Assembly (NCBI RefSeq): GCF_000739635.1
Contig: NZ_BATQ01000113.1
Span: forward strand, 29,791-93,790
DNA: 64,000 nucleotides
Reading direction: 5' to 3'
Source: Verrucomicrobium sp. BvORR034
Lineage (GTDB): Bacteria > Verrucomicrobiota > Verrucomicrobiia > Verrucomicrobiales > Verrucomicrobiaceae
Shown: in pieces, positions 17,385-24,123 of the stretch
Position numbering within the stretch: position 1 is the first letter of the stretch
Layout of the letters: the number at the start of each line of letters is the position of its first letter
The notes under the pieces: generated by a model
Seen by the model: only the letters and a program-made list of their open reading frames with translations
The model's database searches: none
Told to the model about the DNA's origin: nothing
Made by a program: the position numbers and the translations under genes

Positions 17385-19109
17385 ATGACCCACGCCAAGG
17401 CGACCCTTGCCCAAGCCCGTGCCCATCTCGCAGCCCTGAGACACCGCCTGAGAGAAGATTTAGGCGAGAAGCGCCTCATGACGCTGACCATCTCAGCCTT
17501 CATGCTGCTGTACATGACGGCCGCCTACCTGCTGGTGAACCGGGGGCTCAGCTTTGTCCATGCCCTCCCCCTGCTGGGGCCGCTGCTCACCGAGCGGATG
17601 CTGTACCTGCTGTTCTTTTTCTTTTTCCTGATGCTGGTGATGTCCAACGCCGCCATCACGGGAATCAGTCTTTTCCGGCGACAGGAGACGGGCTGGCACC
17701 TGAGCCTGCCCATGCCCCATGGCAGCATCGTGATCTGGAAGACCATTGAGGGCCTGCTCATTTCCAGCTGGGGGCTCATTCTGTTGAGCGCTCCCATTTT
17801 GGCGGGGTTTGGCAGAATCTTTGACGCTGGGCCCTTCTTTTACATCTCCAGTCTGGCGGCTGTCGTGTGCCTCATCGCCCTGGCCTCCAATGTCAGCACC
17901 TGGTTTCTGCTCATGGTGGTGAAGTTCTACCGCCCTTGGTGGCTCAAGGTGGGAGGCACTTTGGTTTTGGGCATGGTGGTTTACATCATCTGGCAGATTC
18001 GTGACAGCCAGACGGGGCAGTTTGTCTCCAGTGACGTGGCCAGCAACGTGCGCCAGATCCTCGGGCACACGCAGATCTGCACCCACCCTCTTCTCCCAAG
18101 CTCCTGGGTGGCTGAGGTGGTGATCGCCTCCGGGCGGGAACTCCCGGGTCGGGCGATGTTCTTCACCCTGCTGTTGCTGAGCAATGCCATGGCCGCATGG
18201 ATCCTCACCGCCGTAGTCGCCAACCGTTACTTTTACCCCTCTTGGAACCGCGCACTTCAGCACTCAGAGCTGCGCAACATCGCCAACGGTCAGGCGGTGT
18301 TTGCCAACCACAAATCCCGCCCTGAGTTCCTGCTCCGCAGAGTGACCCCCTTCCGCCGCAGCACCCTGGCCCTGGTGGGCAAGGATGCCCTGACGTTTCT
18401 CCGCGAACCCATGCAGTGGGGCCAGTGCACGCTCATCTTCGGCCTGCTGCTGCTTTATACCTCGAACCTGCGCAATCTGGGCTACAACTACAAGGACCCC
18501 ACCTGGAGCGCCATCATCAGCCACCTCAACCTCACGGTGTGCTGCCTCGCCATGTCCACCCTCACGACGCGGTTTGTCTTCCCCCAGTTCAGCCTGGAGG
18601 GGCAGCGTTTGTGGATTCTGGGACTTGCACCTTTTCCCCTCACCCGCGTCATCCGGCAGAAGCTCTGGCTGAACCTTGCCGCCTCCACACCGTTGACCAC
18701 GCTTCTGGTGGTGGTGTCGTGCTTCAGCTTGAAGCTCCCCATGCATCGCGCCGTGTTCTTTGTGTCCGCCATCGTCCTGATGACCGTCGGCCTCAATGCC
18801 CTCGCGCTCTCTCTCGGAACGCTCCTGCCAAATCTGCGGGAGACCAACTCTGCCAAGATCGTGTCCAGCTTTGGAGGCACCCTCTGTCTGGTGGCCAGCT
18901 TCTTCTACATCGCCATCGCCATGACAGTCCTCGTGGTACCCACGGTGATCGGTCGAAGGTCGGTTTCTCCAATGCCAATGGAAGATACTTATCGACTAGA
19001 AGCATCGGCAATCGGAGTACTGTTCATCTTAACAGTACTTATTGGTGGAATTCCATACTATTTCGCCCTTCGCCGCACGAAAACCCTCGCAAACTTAGGA
19101 GAGCTGTAA
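17385..19109 (+). CDS. ABC-2-type transporter membrane protein without adjacent ATPase
   Basis: A 574-residue membrane protein with about 12 hydrophobic segments: the first after a charged N-terminal tail (LTISAFMLLYMTAAYLLV), others such as LYLLFFFFFLMLVMSNAAIT, a central cytoplasmic loop (about 270-330, FANHKSRPEFLLRRVTPFRR) and a second membrane block. The layout and motifs such as SLFRRQETGWHLSLPMPHG match large ABC-2 exporter subunits found in Verrucomicrobiota and Planctomycetes; the pair at 33763-36158 in this window is an analogous system with its ATPase. No ATPase gene lies next to this one. The last 100 bases are more AT-rich than the rest. Confidence 0.72.
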   Translation: MTHAKATLAQARAHLAALRHRLREDLGEKRLMTLTISAFMLLYMTAAYLLVNRGLSFVHALPLLGPLLTERMLYLLFFFFFLMLVMSNAAITGISLFRRQETGWHLSLPMPHGSIVIWKTIEGLLISSWGLILLSAPILAGFGRIFDAGPFFYISSLAAVVCLIALASNVSTWFLLMVVKFYRPWWLKVGGTLVLGMVVYIIWQIRDSQTGQFVSSDVASNVRQILGHTQICTHPLLPSSWVAEVVIASGRELPGRAMFFTLLLLSNAMAAWILTAVVANRYFYPSWNRALQHSELRNIANGQAVFANHKSRPEFLLRRVTPFRRSTLALVGKDALTFLREPMQWGQCTLIFGLLLLYTSNLRNLGYNYKDPTWSAIISHLNLTVCCLAMSTLTTRFVFPQFSLEGQRLWILGLAPFPLTRVIRQKLWLNLAASTPLTTLLVVVSCFSLKLPMHRAVFFVSAIVLMTVGLNALALSLGTLLPNLRETNSAKIVSSFGGTLCLVASFFYIAIAMTVLVVPTVIGRRSVSPMPMEDTYRLEASAIGVLFILTVLIGGIPYYFALRRTKTLANLGEL

Positions 19110-19140
19110 TACTTAGACGGGTAAACCAAACTCGTCTGTC

Positions 19141-19836
19141 ATGCCTAAAGCCGCTACAAGTTCGATGTACTATGACAGGGAAGCGCCGGTGCTTCGCTTC
19201 GAGGAGTCGGATGACTTCAGTGACTATGCTGCCAAGCCCAATGGCCACAGCCAGGTGGTGAACCACAGCGCTCCGGTCTCGTCCGGAAGCGATGACCCGT
19301 TCAGTGAGCTCAAGAGCAAGCAGGAATCCCTGCTCAAACTCCGCCAGGAGCTGGATCGCACCCAGCGCGAAGCGCAGGAACTGGAGGCCCAACGCCTCAA
19401 GGAAGAACGCTTCTCCACCGGTCGCAGGGAAATCACTGAAAAAGTTTCCCGGAACCTCGCCCGCCTGGAGCGTGAGCTCTACAACGCGCAAAAGATCATT
19501 GAGGAGATCTCGGTGGCACGTGAGTCCTTTGAGCATCACCTCGAATCCCTCCGCACCATCCGCCCCGAGACATGGAAGCGTTGCGATCTCAATGAGGAGC
19601 TCGATCGCGCCATCGGTGCCGTCGAAGATGCAGAGAACGAATTTGGCAAGGCAAGCCGCCGGCTTGCCACCGTGCTCCCAGAGGGCAGCCAGGCCTCGTT
19701 CCTCGTCGGCTCCCAACTGGGCGGCGGGGCACTTCCGCAGGATTTCCAGAGCTGGCTTCGCGCCGGATTCGCCTTCACCCTCCCGCTTCTTGCAGGCATC
19801 GCCCTGCTCATGCTGCTGGGCAAGTTGTTCCTCTAA
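19141..19836 (+). CDS. Coiled-coil protein with C-terminal membrane anchor
   Basis: A 231-residue protein of unknown family. Residues 1-55 are polar and probably disordered. About 55-180 are highly charged with heptad-like patterning (LLKLRQELDRTQREAQELEA, then VSRNLARLERELYNAQKIIE), suggesting a coiled coil. A single hydrophobic helix ends the chain (AFTLPLLAGIALLMLLGKLF). It would be a tail-anchored cytoplasmic coiled coil. It follows the ABC-type membrane gene by 31 bases and precedes a second, smaller protein of the same design by 17 bases, so the three may be co-transcribed. Function unknown. Confidence 0.7.
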   Translation: MPKAATSSMYYDREAPVLRFEESDDFSDYAAKPNGHSQVVNHSAPVSSGSDDPFSELKSKQESLLKLRQELDRTQREAQELEAQRLKEERFSTGRREITEKVSRNLARLERELYNAQKIIEEISVARESFEHHLESLRTIRPETWKRCDLNEELDRAIGAVEDAENEFGKASRRLATVLPEGSQASFLVGSQLGGGALPQDFQSWLRAGFAFTLPLLAGIALLMLLGKLFL

Positions 19837-19853
19837 CTCCGAGCCGCACTCCC

Positions 19854-20237
19854 ATGTCCAGCAACGTCCGCGTACGCAAGCCCTCCGCCAAGACTGCCAA
19901 GTCTCTGACGCAGCAGGACAAGGCTGCCAACACCCGCACCCTCAAGGAAAAAACTGATGATCTGCAGACCCGGATTCTGCGGGTGGAGATGGACATTGTG
20001 TCCGCCTCCCGCCAGGCCCAGGAGCGCCGCATCAAGTACCGGGACACCCTGCCCCCAGAGCCCTCGGCCCGCCGTGGATTTGCCCAGGGTGAACGCCGTC
20101 TCACGCTCGCACAAACCCGCGCCCGCAATCGCAAGACGATGGTCCAGTGGGCCGAGTTCGCCGTTACGGCCATCATCCTGATTGGAGCCTGTGCGTGGCT
20201 CTACCAGTGGTGGATGCGCACCCAGGGCGGCTTCTAA
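19854..20237 (+). CDS. Small basic coiled-coil protein with C-terminal membrane helix
   Basis: A 127-residue protein of unknown family. The N-terminal 90 residues are rich in Lys, Arg, Gln and Ala (NVRVRKPSAKTAKSLTQQDK, LKEKTDDLQTRILRVEMDI), consistent with a helical coiled coil. One hydrophobic segment follows near the C-terminus (FAVTAIILIGACAWLYQWWM). The design mirrors its upstream neighbour, 17 bases away, and the two could form a hetero-coiled coil at the membrane. A good terminator follows, ending the unit. Function not assigned. Confidence 0.7.
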   Translation: MSSNVRVRKPSAKTAKSLTQQDKAANTRTLKEKTDDLQTRILRVEMDIVSASRQAQERRIKYRDTLPPEPSARRGFAQGERRLTLAQTRARNRKTMVQWAEFAVTAIILIGACAWLYQWWMRTQGGF

Positions 20238-20260
20238 GCGTCCTCAGCCTTGATCCATTT

Positions 20261-20293
20261 GCGGGGTCCGTGTCATGCGGCCCCGCTTTTTTT
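20261..20293 (+). terminator. Rho-independent terminator
   Basis: GCGGGG (20261-20266) pairs with CCCCGC (20281-20286); CCG/CGG extend the stem past a single-base bulge. A T7 run follows (20287-20293). It separates the coiled-coil gene pair from gatC. Confidence 0.9.
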
Positions 20294-20353
20294 GTGCCCG
20301 GCCACGACTTCCAAAACCGCGCCCCCATTTTCCTTTCCTCATCTCGCAGAGGC

Positions 20354-20383
20354 TTGACATTGCCGCCTCCGCCTTTCCATTAG
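20354..20383 (+). promoter_or_regulatory. Candidate promoter of gatC-gatA
   Basis: A consensus -35 TTGACA (20354-20359) is followed after 18 bases by a weak -10 CATTAG (20378-20383). Transcription would begin at about the gatC ATG (20390), giving a leaderless or very short leader. The -10 is poor, so this is tentative. Confidence 0.4.
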
Positions 20384-20389
20384 TGGGGC

Positions 20390-20674
20390 ATGGCCCACCA
20401 CATCGACATTCAACACACCGCAAAGCTCGCCCGCCTCAAGCTGACCGAACAGGAGGCGGTAAAGTATGAGGCGCAGCTCGCCAAGGTGCTGGACTATATG
20501 GAGACCCTGGAAGGCCATGATCTGTCGGGTGTTGAATTGACCGCCCACGCCATGCCGATCTATGACGTGTGGCGTGAAGATGTGTCCGTGGAAGGGTTGG
20601 ACCGGGCCGAGGCCCTGGCCAATGCCCCCCGGAAAACCGCCGGGCAATTCCTGATCTCCCGGGTCGTGGAATAG
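20390..20674 (+). CDS. gatC: Asp-tRNA(Asn)/Glu-tRNA(Gln) amidotransferase subunit GatC
   Basis: A 94-residue protein of usual GatC length. It opens DIQHTAKLARLKLTEQEAVK and contains LAKVLDYMETLEGHDLSGVE, the two conserved GatC helices, and ends APRKTAGQFLISRVVE. It stabilises GatA in the GatCAB complex that amidates misacylated Glu-tRNA(Gln) and Asp-tRNA(Asn). gatA follows 54 bases downstream; gatB is not in the window. A perfect TTGACA at 20354-20359 is placed so that a promoter there would start close to the ATG. Confidence 0.94.
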   Translation: MAHHIDIQHTAKLARLKLTEQEAVKYEAQLAKVLDYMETLEGHDLSGVELTAHAMPIYDVWREDVSVEGLDRAEALANAPRKTAGQFLISRVVE

Positions 20675-20728
20675 TCCGTCGCCGCACCCGCCCCTGCTCC
20701 CTCGCACTCTGCATTTCGTTTTTCTCCC

Positions 20729-22177
20729 GTGTCCCTCGCCGCTCAATCCATCGCCTCCCTCCGCAAGCAGCTTCTCAGCAAGGAGATCACCCCTACGGAC
20801 ATCGTCAAGGATGTGCTGACCTCCATTGAAAAGCAGGATCCTGCGCTCAAGGCTTACCTTTCGATCGATGCAGAACGTGCTCTGGCGGACGCTGCGAGTG
20901 CGGACATCAGCAAGCCCCTAGGGGGCATCCCCATCGGCATCAAAGACAACATCAATGTCAAAGGCGCCCCCTGCACCTGCGCCTCCAAGTTCCTCGCTGA
21001 GAACTACACTTCGCCGTACAACGCCACGTGCGTGAACCAACTGCACGCAGCCGGTGCCCTGACGCTGGGGAGATTGAACATGGACGAGTTCGCCATGGGC
21101 TCCTCCACGGAGAACTCCGCCTTTTTCGCAAGCCGGAATCCCTGGGACACGGAACGCGTCCCGGGCGGGTCTAGCGGCGGCTCTGCGTCCGCGGTAGGCG
21201 GCGATATCGCCATCGCAGCCCTGGGCTCAGACACAGGCGGCTCCATCCGGCAGCCCTCCGCCTTCTGCGGATGCGTGGGGTTGAAGCCCACCTACGGCCG
21301 TGTTTCCCGCTACGGTCTGGTGGCCTTCGCCTCATCTCTCGACCAGATTGGCCCCATCACCAAGACTGTCGAAGACGCCGCCTTAGTCTTGAATCATCTT
21401 TGCGGCAAAGACGGACGCGACAGCACCTCGCTTGACGCGACCGTGCCCGACTTTACTGCCGGACTTGGACAGGACATCAAGGGGCTGCGCTTTGGCCTCC
21501 CCAAGGAATACCTTGTGGATGGAGTGGACGCCCGCATTCGCAGCGCTGTCGAGGCGGCCATCACTCACATTCAGGGTTTGGGAGGTATCGTGGAAGAGAT
21601 CAGCCTCCCCCACACGGACGTGGGCATTGCCACTTATTATGTCATCGCACCTGCCGAGGCCTCCACGAACCTCTCGCGTTTCGACGGCGTTCGCTACGGC
21701 CACCGTGCTGAGAATACCGCAGACGTACTGGATCACTACCTGACGACCCGCGCCGAGGGCTTTGGCCCCGAGGTGAAGCGACGCATCCTGCTCGGCACCT
21801 ATGTGCTGAGTTCAGGATATTACGATGCGTACTACGTGAAGGCTCAGAAGGCGCGGACCCTCATTCGCAAGGACTTCGACGAGGCGTTCAAGAAGGTGGA
21901 CATCGTGCTCTCCCCCACCACTCCGGAGCTTCCGTTCAAGCTCGGTGCCCACAGCGATGATCCGCTTTCCATCTATCTGGCGGACCTCTTCACCATCCCT
22001 GCCAACCTTGCTGGGCTCCCTGGCATCAGTGTACCGTGCGGGTTCGTGGAAGATGGCGGCACCTCGTTGCCAGTAGGTCTTCAAATGGTCGGCCGCGCCC
22101 TGGACGAAGTCACCCTGCTCCGTGCTGCCCATGCCTATGAGCAGTCCACGTCCTGGCACTTGAAAAAGCCCCGGTAA
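20729..22177 (+). CDS. gatA: Asp-tRNA(Asn)/Glu-tRNA(Gln) amidotransferase subunit GatA
   Basis: A 482-residue amidase-signature protein of normal GatA length. The catalytic Ser-cisSer-Lys triad is visible: Lys in GIKDNINVKGAPCTCASKFL and the serines in VPGGSSGGSASAVGGDIA, followed by LGSDTGGSIRQPSAFCGCVG. It hydrolyses glutamine and delivers ammonia to GatB for tRNA-dependent amidation. The start codon is GTG (20729). It follows gatC and ends shortly before a hairpin shared with the convergent DUF456 gene. Confidence 0.96.
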   Translation: MSLAAQSIASLRKQLLSKEITPTDIVKDVLTSIEKQDPALKAYLSIDAERALADAASADISKPLGGIPIGIKDNINVKGAPCTCASKFLAENYTSPYNATCVNQLHAAGALTLGRLNMDEFAMGSSTENSAFFASRNPWDTERVPGGSSGGSASAVGGDIAIAALGSDTGGSIRQPSAFCGCVGLKPTYGRVSRYGLVAFASSLDQIGPITKTVEDAALVLNHLCGKDGRDSTSLDATVPDFTAGLGQDIKGLRFGLPKEYLVDGVDARIRSAVEAAITHIQGLGGIVEEISLPHTDVGIATYYVIAPAEASTNLSRFDGVRYGHRAENTADVLDHYLTTRAEGFGPEVKRRILLGTYVLSSGYYDAYYVKAQKARTLIRKDFDEAFKKVDIVLSPTTPELPFKLGAHSDDPLSIYLADLFTIPANLAGLPGISVPCGFVEDGGTSLPVGLQMVGRALDEVTLLRAAHAYEQSTSWHLKKPR

Positions 22178-22217
22178 GGGGCGTTTGCCACCTCTCTGGT
22201 GGTTCATGAGTCAAACG

Positions 22218-22237
22218 ACCGGCATTCCCATGCCGGT
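22218..22237. terminator. Inverted repeat between convergent gatA and DUF456 genes
   Basis: ACCGGCAT (22218-22225) pairs perfectly with ATGCCGGT (22230-22237) around TCCC, two bases before the stop of the convergent gene. A smaller hairpin, CCACC-TCTCT-GGTGG, lies at 22188-22202. Neither has a strong T-run. Confidence 0.6.
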
Positions 22238-22239
22238 TG

Positions 22240-22773
22240 TCACCACCAGAAGACGTCCACCAGAAAGCAGAGCACCATGGCAATGCTCAGGCCCAGCTTG
22301 AGCACCATGCCCATGGTTGTCCCCACCACGGTGCCCCACGTCGCCTTCATGGCGGGGTTGAACTTCTTTTTCGCAAAGAGAACCTCAAAGGCAAAGCCGC
22401 CGATGAGGGGGCCGAGTATCAAGCCCAGGGGGCCGAAGAACAGCCCCACAATCCCGCCCACCAAGACGCCCCAGAATCCCCAGCGGCTGCCTCCAAACCA
22501 TTTGGACCCGACGGCTCCGCTGAGAAAATCGACGGCGAACGTGCCCGCCAGCAAAAGCGCCATGATGCCCAGTCCCCAGAGACTCATGCCGTGCTCCGGC
22601 ATCAGAAGCGTGTGAAGCCCACCCGCCACAAAGAGGAGGACAGGGCCAGGCAGCATGGGAACCACGGTGCCCAGGATGCCAACAAACATCAGCACCACCG
22701 TGAGGCACCACACCATCCAGTGCCCGATCTCCAGGCCCTGGAACCACTGCACGACATCATGCCACCAGCTCAT
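22240..22773 (-). CDS. DUF456 domain-containing membrane protein
   Basis: A 177-residue membrane protein with four to five hydrophobic segments. It shows the DUF456 pattern: LGTVVPMLPGPVLLFVAGGL near the N-terminus, and repeated Gly-rich turns in the middle (FWGVLVGGIVGLFFGPLGLI, LGPLIGGFAFEVL) that mark the family. Function is unknown; the glycine-zipper-like helices suggest tight packing in the membrane. Its ATG overlaps the stop of the upstream nitroreductase gene by four bases, so the two are translationally coupled. Confidence 0.9.
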   Translation of the reverse strand: MSWWHDVVQWFQGLEIGHWMVWCLTVVLMFVGILGTVVPMLPGPVLLFVAGGLHTLLMPEHGMSLWGLGIMALLLAGTFAVDFLSGAVGSKWFGGSRWGFWGVLVGGIVGLFFGPLGLILGPLIGGFAFEVLFAKKKFNPAMKATWGTVVGTTMGMVLKLGLSIAMVLCFLVDVFWW

Positions 22774-23390
22774 TCTGCAGCGGCCTCTCCATGCCAGGTG
22801 ATCTTACCTTGCACTGGGCTGCGACGCCCTTCCGGCCATACAAACCCCGGCTTGGGCCAACCCAGGTAGAACAGGCCCAAACAACGATCTTCGGGTCCCA
22901 ACTGCAACCAGTCGGCAAATTGCCGCTCATACACCAAGGCCGGAGTGGACCAATACCCTGCCAGTCCCGCAGCACTGGCACTCAAGTGCAGGTTCTGCAC
23001 CGCACAGGCGACAGCCTCAATCTCCTCCAGTTCCGGGATCTTCGCCCCACCGCGACGGGCCATGACAATCGCGATGATGACAGGCGCGAGTTGGGCGCTC
23101 TCAGCCATTTTCCGGAATTTGTCCTCCCGAAACTCAGAGGCCGGCGTGATCTCCCGGTAAACAGCCTGCATGCTCATGGCGAGTTCAGTGCGGGCGGTTC
23201 CCTGCATGACATGAAACCTCCACGGTTCCGTCATCCCATGCGTGGGTGCCTGATTCGCATTCTCCATCAACGCCTCCAAGAGCCCCCGTTCCACCGGCCG
23301 GCCTGGATCCATGTCCGCTGGTTTGACGGAACGACGGTGCCGGATGTGGTCAGTGATGCTTTGGAGAGGAGTAAGCGCAGCTTCGGACAT
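22770..23390 (-). CDS. Nitroreductase family protein
   Basis: A 206-residue FMN-binding protein. The N-terminal IRHRRSVKPADMD supplies the Arg residues that contact FMN phosphate; ANQAPTHGMTEPWRFHVMQG is the family signature; AVQNLHLSASAAGLAGYWST and the C-terminal LGLFYLGWPK fit the NfsB/YdjA-like group. Such enzymes reduce nitro groups, quinones or related compounds with NAD(P)H. The stop overlaps the start of DUF456 by four bases. It is divergent from the peroxiredoxin gene, and a shared redox-stress response is possible. Confidence 0.92.
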   Translation of the reverse strand: MSEAALTPLQSITDHIRHRRSVKPADMDPGRPVERGLLEALMENANQAPTHGMTEPWRFHVMQGTARTELAMSMQAVYREITPASEFREDKFRKMAESAQLAPVIIAIVMARRGGAKIPELEEIEAVACAVQNLHLSASAAGLAGYWSTPALVYERQFADWLQLGPEDRCLGLFYLGWPKPGFVWPEGRRSPVQGKITWHGEAAAE

Positions 23391-23474
23391 AGAACAGTTC
23401 AGGAAGGAAACGTACGACGTTCCCCTCGTGACGCGACAGAATCAAGTCAACGTGCGAGCAGGCGAGTTGATTTG

Positions 23475-23502
23475 TTGACCCCGTCACCGGACCGCCTACA
23501 AT
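23475..23502 (+). promoter_or_regulatory. Sigma70-like promoter of the peroxiredoxin gene
   Basis: TTGACC (23475-23480), a 16-base spacer and TACAAT (23497-23502) match sigma70 -35 and -10 elements well. The predicted start at about 23509 would leave a leader of about 50 bases before the ATG at 23562. Confidence 0.65.
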
Positions 23503-23561
23503 CGGCCCGTGCGGACGCCCGGCGTCACGATCACAAACCTGAATCCCAACTCTCTCTTCTC

Positions 23562-24041
23562 ATGCCTCTCGCAGTCGGTACCAAAGCCCCGGATTTCACC
23601 CTCAAGAGCAAAACCGCCGACGGTCTCAAGGACGTGACCCTCAGCGCCAACTTTGGCAGCAAGAACACCGTGCTGCTCTTCTTCCCCCTCGCGTTCACGG
23701 GCGTCTGCACCCAGGAAATGTGTGACATCACCGCAGGCCTTGGCGGTTATGGCGATCTCAACGCCGACGTCATCGCCGTGAGCGTGGACAGCCCCTTCGC
23801 CCAGGAAGCTTGGGCCCAGAAGGAGAAGATCGGCATCACACTGGTCAGCGACCTCAACAAGGAAACCACCAACGCCTACGACGTTCTCTTCCCTGGTCTG
23901 GCTGGCATCGGCGACACCTCCGCCCGCTCTGCCTTTGTCATCGACAAGGACGGCGTGATTCAGTACTCGGAGCAGACCCCCTCCCCCAAAGAACTGCCTA
24001 ACTTCGAAGCCGTGAAGGCAGCCCTTGGCGCCCTCTCCTGA
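23562..24041 (+). CDS. Peroxiredoxin (AhpC/TSA family, AhpE/BCP-like)
   Basis: A 159-residue thioredoxin-fold peroxidase. VGTKAPDFTLKSKTADGLKD opens the domain. The peroxidatic Cys lies in FFPLAFTGVCTQEMCDITAG (Pro, Thr and Cys of the PxxxTxxC motif), with a second Cys five residues later. RSAFVIDKDGVIQYSE is the usual C-terminal strand. It reduces hydrogen peroxide and organic peroxides using a thiol donor. I choose ATG 23562, which begins the conserved domain; the frame runs upstream over a promoter and the divergent gene. A strong terminator follows. Confidence 0.94.
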   Translation: MPLAVGTKAPDFTLKSKTADGLKDVTLSANFGSKNTVLLFFPLAFTGVCTQEMCDITAGLGGYGDLNADVIAVSVDSPFAQEAWAQKEKIGITLVSDLNKETTNAYDVLFPGLAGIGDTSARSAFVIDKDGVIQYSEQTPSPKELPNFEAVKAALGALS

Positions 24042-24077
24042 GGAGCACGACGGATCGTATCATTGCTTTTGCATTCT

Positions 24078-24108
24078 GCGGTCGGGCTTTCGCCCGGCCG
24101 CTTTTTTT
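24078..24108 (+). terminator. Rho-independent terminator of the peroxiredoxin gene
   Basis: GCGGTCGGGC (24078-24087) pairs with GCCCGGCCGC (24092-24101) with one T-G wobble around a TTTC loop, followed by T7. Confidence 0.93.
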
Positions 24109-24123
24109 GGCCCCTCGTGCCCG

